The translations under genes and the position numbers were made by a program. Source: JBBQVS01 sp964657325 (GTDB lineage Bacteria > Chloroflexota > Ktedonobacteria > Ktedonobacterales > Ktedonobacteraceae). From it: DNA of 64,000 bases. A model generated the notes under the pieces. That model made no database searches. It was not told the DNA's origin and saw only the letters and a list, made by a program, of their open reading frames with translations. Shown here in pieces: positions 58,803 through 64,000 of the stretch. The stretch lies in contig CAZZVE010000008.1 in the NCBI GenBank assembly GCA_964657325.1, positions 8,529 to 72,528 on the forward strand, read 5' to 3'. Every line of letters begins with the position of its first letter. Positions within the stretch are counted from its first letter, which is position 1.

Positions 58803-60206
58803 ATGACCATTACTACTCGACCACGCACTATCGGTGAGTTGCGTGCAAGTGGATATAAGGTCCTGTCCATCAAGGAAGAGTTACGCAAAAATCTCATTCA
58901 GAAAATTCGTAGTGAGGAAGAGTTGTTCCCAGGAGTTGTGGGCTATGAGGAAACAGTGATTCCTCAGATTGAAAATGCCATTCTCTCTGGTCAGGACATT
59001 ATCTTTCTTGGTGAGCGTGGTCAAGCGAAAACGCGTATGGCTCGTAGCCTCGTCAATTTACTAGACGAAGTTGTGCCAGTCATCGCGGGCTGTGAAATCA
59101 ACGACGATCCATACGAACCGATTTGTAAGGCATGTCGTGATAAGGTCGCAGAGCATGACGATCTCGTAGAGATTGCCTGGCTCCCACGCGATCAGCGTTA
59201 TGGCGAAAAGCTCGCAACGCCAGACATTACCATTTCCGACCTCGTGGGTGAGGTTGATCCGGTGCGTGTCGCGGAAGGCCGTTACTTGTCCGACGAACTC
59301 ACCATTCACTACGGCATGATTCCACGTACTCATCGTGGCATCTTCTGTATTAACGAATTACCTGACCTGTCCGAGCGTATTCAGGTTGGTTTGTTAAACA
59401 TTATGGAAGAGCGCGATGTGCAGATTCGTGGTTATAAAATCCGCTTGCCACTCGACGTATATGTCGTCGCCAGTGCCAACCCGGAGGACTATACTAACCG
59501 TGGACGTATCATTACGCCGTTGAAGGACCGTATCGGTTCTGAAATTCGCACGCACTATCCGCTTACCATTGAGCACGAAATCCAGATCATGGAGGCCGAA
59601 AGCAATCACTTCACGACTGAGGGCATGGACATCGTGTTTCCACAGTTTATGAAAGAGACGATTGCTGAGATTACACATCTTGCACGCGCCAGCAATGACA
59701 TCAGTCAGCGTTCCGGTGTTAGCGTGCGTGTCAGTGTCTCGAATTATGAGAATGTGTTGAGTAATGCTAGCAAGCGCGCTTTACGTCTCAAAGAGCGTAA
59801 CATCTCGCCTCGTGTGAGCGACCTTTCCGCCATCATCGCTTCGACCTCTGGTAAAATCGAGCTTGATACCGTCGGTGACGTGAAGGAAGAGCGCATTGTA
59901 CAAAAATTGATCAATGCTGCCGTTCTCAGCGTCTTTGGTCAGTACTTCGAGCAGCGCGAGTTCGACCAGCTTGTAGCTGGGTTCGAGCGCGGGCTGAGTG
60001 TGCATGTTGGCGACGACATGCCTTCTATGGAATACGTCAACCAGCTTTCTAAAGTTGGCGGTTTGAGCAAAGCTATCGACAAGTTGAACGGACGTGGTAG
60101 CCCATCCAGTATTGCGTCGTCCATCGAGTTTATCCTCGAAGGACTACACTTAAATCGGCGTCTCAATAAGGATGCAGTCGGCGGCAAAACACGCTATCGC
60201 CGATAA
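58803..60206 (+). CDS. MoxR/Mg-chelatase-type AAA+ ATPase
   Basis: This is a 467-aa ATPase. The P-loop reads GERGQAKT at 70-77, with Ala in place of the usual Gly before Lys. A cysteine insertion (GCEINDDPYEPICKAC) and the Walker B region GIFCINELPDLSERIQVGLLNIMEERDVQIRG, with sensor VVASANPEDYTNRGRIITPLKDR, match ChlI/MoxR relatives. The protein works as a hexameric chaperone-like motor with the VWA protein encoded 12 bases downstream, as in RavA-ViaA or BchI-BchD. The client is unknown. Confidence 0.88.
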   Translation: MTITTRPRTIGELRASGYKVLSIKEELRKNLIQKIRSEEELFPGVVGYEETVIPQIENAILSGQDIIFLGERGQAKTRMARSLVNLLDEVVPVIAGCEINDDPYEPICKACRDKVAEHDDLVEIAWLPRDQRYGEKLATPDITISDLVGEVDPVRVAEGRYLSDELTIHYGMIPRTHRGIFCINELPDLSERIQVGLLNIMEERDVQIRGYKIRLPLDVYVVASANPEDYTNRGRIITPLKDRIGSEIRTHYPLTIEHEIQIMEAESNHFTTEGMDIVFPQFMKETIAEITHLARASNDISQRSGVSVRVSVSNYENVLSNASKRALRLKERNISPRVSDLSAIIASTSGKIELDTVGDVKEERIVQKLINAAVLSVFGQYFEQREFDQLVAGFERGLSVHVGDDMPSMEYVNQLSKVGGLSKAIDKLNGRGSPSSIASSIEFILEGLHLNRRLNKDAVGGKTRYRR

Positions 60207-60218
60207 GGGGTCCGCGAC

Positions 60219-62581
60219 ATGTTTGAACGCTTTCGGAAGAACCGCTATGGGTATTCGCGTTGGGATGGTACGCAGCGTATCGAAGGCATTGATGCCGACG
60301 ATATTCTGAATGCTCTTTCCGACGACTACATGGAGAATGGCAACCTGCAGCAGGCGATGCGTCGTTTGATGCAGGAGGGCATTAAGGGCCAGGATGGTCG
60401 CAAATCAATGGGGCTACGTGAAATGATGGAGCGTATGCGTAACGCACGCAACGAGCAACTCAATCGTTACAACATGGCCTCTGGCGTCATGGATGATCTA
60501 CGCGAGAAGCTTGAGGAAATCAAGCAACTAGAGCGTGAGGGCATTCAACGTCGCCTCGATTCGCAACAGAATCAACCTCAGGACGGTCAACAGGGCCAGC
60601 AAGGACAAGACGGTCAACAAGGCCAGCAGCCTCAAGATGGTCAGTCTCAGCAAGGTCAACAGGGACAACAAGGACAGCAAGGCCAACCTGGAGACCAGTC
60701 TCAGCAAGGTCAACAGGGACAGCAAGAGCAAGAAGGCCAGTCTGGTCAGTCAGGGCAAGGCGGTGATGCACTTAGTCCTGAGCAGATGAAACNNNNNNNN
60801 NNNNNNNNNNNNNNNNNNNNNNNNNNNNNNNNNNNNNNNNNNNNNNNNNNNNNNNNNNNNNNNNNNNNNNNNNNNNNNNNNNNNNNNNNNNNCAGTCTGG
60901 TCAGTCAGGGCAAGGCGGTGATGCACTTAGTCCTGAGCAGATGAAACGCATGCTTGAAATGATCGCTAAGCGTAAGCAGGAGGCACTCGACAATCTGCCA
61001 CAAGATATTCCTGGACAGATCAAGGGACTTTCTGAATACGACTTCATGGACGATGAGGCACGCGACAAATTCAATGAACTGATGGAGAGTCTGCAACAGC
61101 AGATGATGCAACAGTTCTTCCAGGGCATGCAGCAATCACTGCAAAGCATGACGCCTGAAGATGTGGCAAAACTGCGCGAGATGATCCGCGATTTGAACAA
61201 GATGCTCAAAGAGCGACAAGAGGGAAAAGAGCCAGATTTTGACTCGTTCATGCAAAAACATGGTGAGTACTTTCCTGGTGTCAACTCTCTCGATGATCTA
61301 ATCGAGCAGATGCAGCAGCAAGCGGCAGCTATGCAAGGCATCATGGAGAACCTATCACCAGATCAGCGTCAGGAGTTGCAGGGACTCATGGAGCAGATGA
61401 TGGGTGATGATCGTATCCGTGTCGATATGATGGAGTTAGCGCAGAATCTTGAGGCGATGGCACCATCTGAGCAAGCACGGACGCGCTTCCCCTTCCGTGG
61501 CAAAGAGTCGCTTCCCCTCAACGAAGCTATGCGTATGATGGGGCGATTGCAACAGATGGAAGGCTTGGAGGACCAACTTCAAGAGGCGCGACGTTTGGAC
61601 AACATCGAAGCCATTGATAGTGATAAGGTCAAAGAACTTCTTGGCGACGAAGAGTATCAATCGGTTGAGCAACTGAAAGAACTCATGAAGACGCTTGAGG
61701 AAGCGGGCTACATTCAGAAAAAAGGCAATCGCTGGGAGTTGACCGCTCGTGGCATGCGCAAAATTGGGCAAAAGGCATTGCAGGACATCTTTAACAAGAT
61801 GAAACGTGATGGCTTTGGGCGTCACGTCAGCCCCTTCCGCGGTGTCGGCGGCGAACGTACCGACGACAGCAAACAATACCAATTCGGTGATGCCTTCCTG
61901 CTTGACCTCAAACAGACGTTGATGAACTCGGTACATAGAAATGGTACAGGTACACCTGTGCAACTTTCACAGGAGGACTTTGAAGTCTATCGTACTGAAT
62001 TTACTACGCAATCGTCTACGGTGCTGATGATCGATATGAGCCTGAGTATGGTTTATAACGGTTGTCAACCAGCGGCGAAAAAGGTCGCGGTTGCGCTGGA
62101 AAGCCTGATCCGCTCACAATTCCCACGTGACAACCTGTACGTAGTTGGTTTCTCGCGCATGGGACGTGAATACAAGCCAAACGAATTGATCGAGTTGAGC
62201 ATGGCTGATAATGATCGTGGTACCAATATGGCGCATGGCCTGATGTTGTCACGAAAATTGTTAGCACGTTCTCGTGGTGTGAACAAACAGATCATCATGA
62301 TTACTGATGGTGGCCCAACCATGTGGTATGAAGATGGCGAATGGCAATTCCAGTATCCTAGCCCTTACGCGGAGCAACAAACACTTTTAGAAGTTCAGCG
62401 TTGCACACGCGAAGGCATCACCATCAACACCTTCATGCTCTATGATGACGATTGGATGGTTGCCTTCGTCGATCAACTCACTGAGATTAACAAGGGTCGC
62501 ATGTTCTATGCGGACAAAGACAACCTCGGCGAGTACTTGTTGGTAGACTACTTGAATAGCAAGAAGAAAATCGTCTCGTAG
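60219..62581 (+). CDS. VWA-domain protein partner of the AAA+ ATPase (gene broken by an assembly gap)
   Basis: The frame from ATG 60219 runs into 100 Ns, and the rest (60941-62581) resumes two bases out of phase. Deleting the Ns and one of two identical 55-base flanks rejoins one frame of 735 aa. The N-terminal 105 residues (FRKNRYGYSRWDGTQ.. IDADDILNALSDDYMENG) precede a Gln/Gly-rich linker (QQGQQGQ repeats). Long helices follow and then a C-terminal VWA domain with MIDAS DMSLS, Thr in RGTNMAHG and Asp in MITDGGP. It should bind the MoxR-like ATPase via the VWA domain. The gene lies 12 bases after the ATPase and directly abuts rsmG. Confidence 0.88.
60535..60792 (+). repeat. Low-complexity Gln/Gly-coding repeat
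   Basis: Imperfect tandem units around CAACAGGGACAAGG encode QQGQ/QDGQ. The tract forms the linker of the VWA protein and runs up to the gap, which probably explains the assembly break. Confidence 0.8.
60738..60947. other. Scaffold gap (100 N) with duplicated 55-base flanks
   Basis: Ns occupy 60793-60892. The 55 bases before them (60738-60792) are identical to the 55 after them (60893-60947), both starting CAGTCTGGTCAGTCAGGGCA. This is what two contigs overlapping by 55 bases look like when joined with arbitrary Ns. Confidence 0.9.
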
Positions 62582-63319
62582 ATGTCGGACAATGTAGACA
62601 CTTTTTCTAGCGTGTTTCTTGAAGGATTGCACCAGTTGCATCTTTCACTAAGCACTCAACAACAAGAGCAACTTCTGCGCTATCGCCAGGAGTTGCTCGA
62701 TTGGAACACGCGCGTCAACCTGACCGCGATCAAAGACCCAGAGGAAGTGCTCATCAAGCACTTCCTCGACTCCTTATCTCTGCTCTCTGTCTATGATTTA
62801 CCAGAAGCGAAGCTACTTGACATTGGTTCGGGTGCTGGCTTCCCTGGACTCGTCCTCAAAATAGTGCGCCCACAGTGGCACATTACCTCATTAGAAGCAA
62901 CAGGCAAAAAAGTAACCTTTCAGAAGCACATCATAGACCTCTTACATCTCGATGGTATCGTGACCATTCATATACGTGCAGAAGAATTAGCTCAAAACAC
63001 TGAATATCGAGCATCTTTTGATGCTGTGACCGCTCGTGCTGTTGCCTCATTGCCTGCTCTCCTGGAATATTCTGCACCCTATTGTCGTGTTGGTGGAGCA
63101 ATTCTCCTACCCAAAAAAGGCGAACTAGTGGAAGAGCTAGCTCAAGGGAAACGTGCCGCGAGACAAGTAGGTGCAACGTTAAAAGCGGACGTTCCCGTAA
63201 CCCTGTCGGGACTCGATGATGGAAGACGCCTTCTTGTGTGGGAACAGGAGAAACTCTGTCCTCCACAATTTCCTAGGAGTGGTGCAGCGATGGCGAAGAG
63301 ATCGTTGGGTATGTTGTAG
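62582..63319 (+). CDS. rsmG: 16S rRNA (guanine-527-N7)-methyltransferase RsmG
   Basis: This is a 245-aa methyltransferase that modifies G527 of 16S rRNA. The N-terminal RYRQELLDWNTRVNLTAIKDPEEVLIKHFLDSL block, the SAM motif LLDIGSGAGFPGLVLKI, then SLEATGKKVTFQ and FDAVTARAVASLPALLEYSAPYCRVGG are all family hallmarks. ATG at 62582 follows the VWA gene's TAG with no gap, so it is translationally coupled and probably part of the AAA/VWA transcript. It usually neighbours mnmG or parAB, which are not seen here. Confidence 0.95.
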   Translation: MSDNVDTFSSVFLEGLHQLHLSLSTQQQEQLLRYRQELLDWNTRVNLTAIKDPEEVLIKHFLDSLSLLSVYDLPEAKLLDIGSGAGFPGLVLKIVRPQWHITSLEATGKKVTFQKHIIDLLHLDGIVTIHIRAEELAQNTEYRASFDAVTARAVASLPALLEYSAPYCRVGGAILLPKKGELVEELAQGKRAARQVGATLKADVPVTLSGLDDGRRLLVWEQEKLCPPQFPRSGAAMAKRSLGML

Positions 63320-63404
63320 CGTGGTTATCCAAATACGAGAGTATGGTATAGTAAGTCAAGAGGAGTTAATTCGTTAATTAGTAAGTGAGCAAGGAGTAGA
63401 GATC

Positions 63405-64000
63405 ATGGTAGCTGATCGATTCCAGGTGAGTGATGGCATCTACATGACTGAGGAGCAATATCTCGCTTTGGAAGAGACGACGGACGGCAAGTACGAACGT
63501 CTGAACAGCATGGTTACGATGCTACGCCCACCTTCGAGTCTGCAAGAGGCTGATGCGGCTATTCTCGATATGGCAGGTAGTTCAGATGCCCACGCAGCTC
63601 TTTGCGTTCGCTTAGGGACACTTCTGAGTAACCAATTGGAAGATGCTCCGTGTCTGGTCTATTCTAGTGATCGGCGTTTGAAACTTCCACAGGGAGGAAA
63701 TTATCTTTTCCCCGATCTTACAGTTGCTTGTGGTGAGGAAACTACTTCTCAGGGAATGGTGCCAACTGTGATTCTTGAGGTCCTCTCTCCCGCGACTGAG
63801 AAGCGTGATAGGGGTACGAAACTAGCAGCTTATAAGATATTGCCCTCGCTTGCGGAGTATGTGCTCATTGGCAGTGAAATCAAGGAGATCATTGTCTATC
63901 GGCGTGAGAGTAACTGGCGACCCTATCACTATCAAAGTGGCGATATGGTTGAACTTACAAGCATCAGTGTAAGCTTCCCTTTTGACGCAGTATACCGTCG
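63405..64000 (+). CDS. Uma2-family (DUF820) restriction-like nuclease, 3' end outside the window
   Basis: The frame starts at ATG 63405 with AGGAG about nine bases upstream and is open to the right edge (198 codons seen). YMTEEQYLALEETTDGKYE at the start and the PD-(D/E)xK pieces PDLTVACG and ILEVLSPATEKRDRGTK, then AYKILPSLAEYVLIGS, match Uma2 proteins. They are abundant in cyanobacteria and Chloroflexota and of unclear function. The putative catalytic Asp, Glu and Lys are all present. Confidence 0.85.
   Translation, partial: MVADRFQVSDGIYMTEEQYLALEETTDGKYERLNSMVTMLRPPSSLQEADAAILDMAGSSDAHAALCVRLGTLLSNQLEDAPCLVYSSDRRLKLPQGGNYLFPDLTVACGEETTSQGMVPTVILEVLSPATEKRDRGTKLAAYKILPSLAEYVLIGSEIKEIIVYRRESNWRPYHYQSGDMVELTSISVSFPFDAVYR

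Noticed and set aside
60219..62581. VWA gene as a frameshifted pseudogene or two separate genes
   Set aside because: The duplicated 55-base flanks of the N gap explain the frame change; the joined frame is intact and conserved on both sides.

Overview
The window looks like a chromosomal segment of a large-genome, moderate-G+C heterotrophic bacterium. I infer a filamentous Chloroflexota of the Ktedonobacteria type. The reasons are the very long STAND and SARP-type regulators with WD40 or TPR tails, an ECF sigma factor paired with a propeller protein, a sedolisin-type acid protease, a SNF2/SWIM pair, many TTG starts and roughly half G+C. This placement is inference; no rRNA or other phylogenetic marker except rsmG lies in the window. 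I see no tRNA, rRNA, CRISPR array, prophage or intact insertion sequence.

Layout. 1-2468: the end of a peptide/nickel (Dpp/Opp) ABC importer operon (permease fragment and two ATPases). 2469-4442: a small membrane protein, an NrtR-like degenerate Nudix regulator and a PduO-type cobalamin adenosyltransferase, closed by a 28-bp perfect inverted repeat. 4446-5822: a secreted sedolisin on the minus strand. 6192-10233: SNF2 helicase plus SWIM zinc-finger partner. 10263-15898: acetyltransferase, VOC protein, ECF sigma/anti-sigma-like pair, PHP phosphatase and FAD oxidoreductase. 16075-26728: a carbohydrate island with a G+C-rich trehalose-phosphatase/GH65 fusion, and facing it a GH3 glycosidase, a sugar ABC importer and a LacI regulator. 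27083-34720: a membrane HEALGH protein, a giant HTH/NB-ARC/14-WD40 protein, two alpha/beta hydrolases and a DUF1269-like protein. 34870-39963: an O-methyltransferase behind a 1461-aa SARP/AAA/TPR regulator. 40172-46678: a complete branched-chain amino-acid importer (livK-H-M-G-F) with an exact-consensus promoter and a long leader. 46757-48290: two minus-strand hypothetical or envelope genes.

The most interesting block is 48417-57253. A Kdp-type potassium signalling system is split. The membrane histidine-kinase half (DUF4118-HisKA) and a KdpE-like regulator lie on one side of an APC permease. The KdpD sensor half (P-loop plus Usp) lies on the other side, next to a KimA-like potassium importer carrying two extra Usp-like C-terminal domains. 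No kdpFABC pump is present. The arrangement suggests that split KdpD/KdpE controls, or directly senses with, KimA/KUP-like symporters.

57266-63319 holds a MITE-like palindrome, a nitrilase-fold protein whose catalytic cysteine is serine, a MoxR/Mg-chelatase-type AAA ATPase with its VWA partner, and rsmG. The VWA gene is interrupted by a 100-N scaffold gap whose two flanks are the same 55 bases. Removing the Ns and one copy restores a single 735-codon frame, so the apparent break is an assembly artefact. The window ends inside a Uma2-family nuclease gene.
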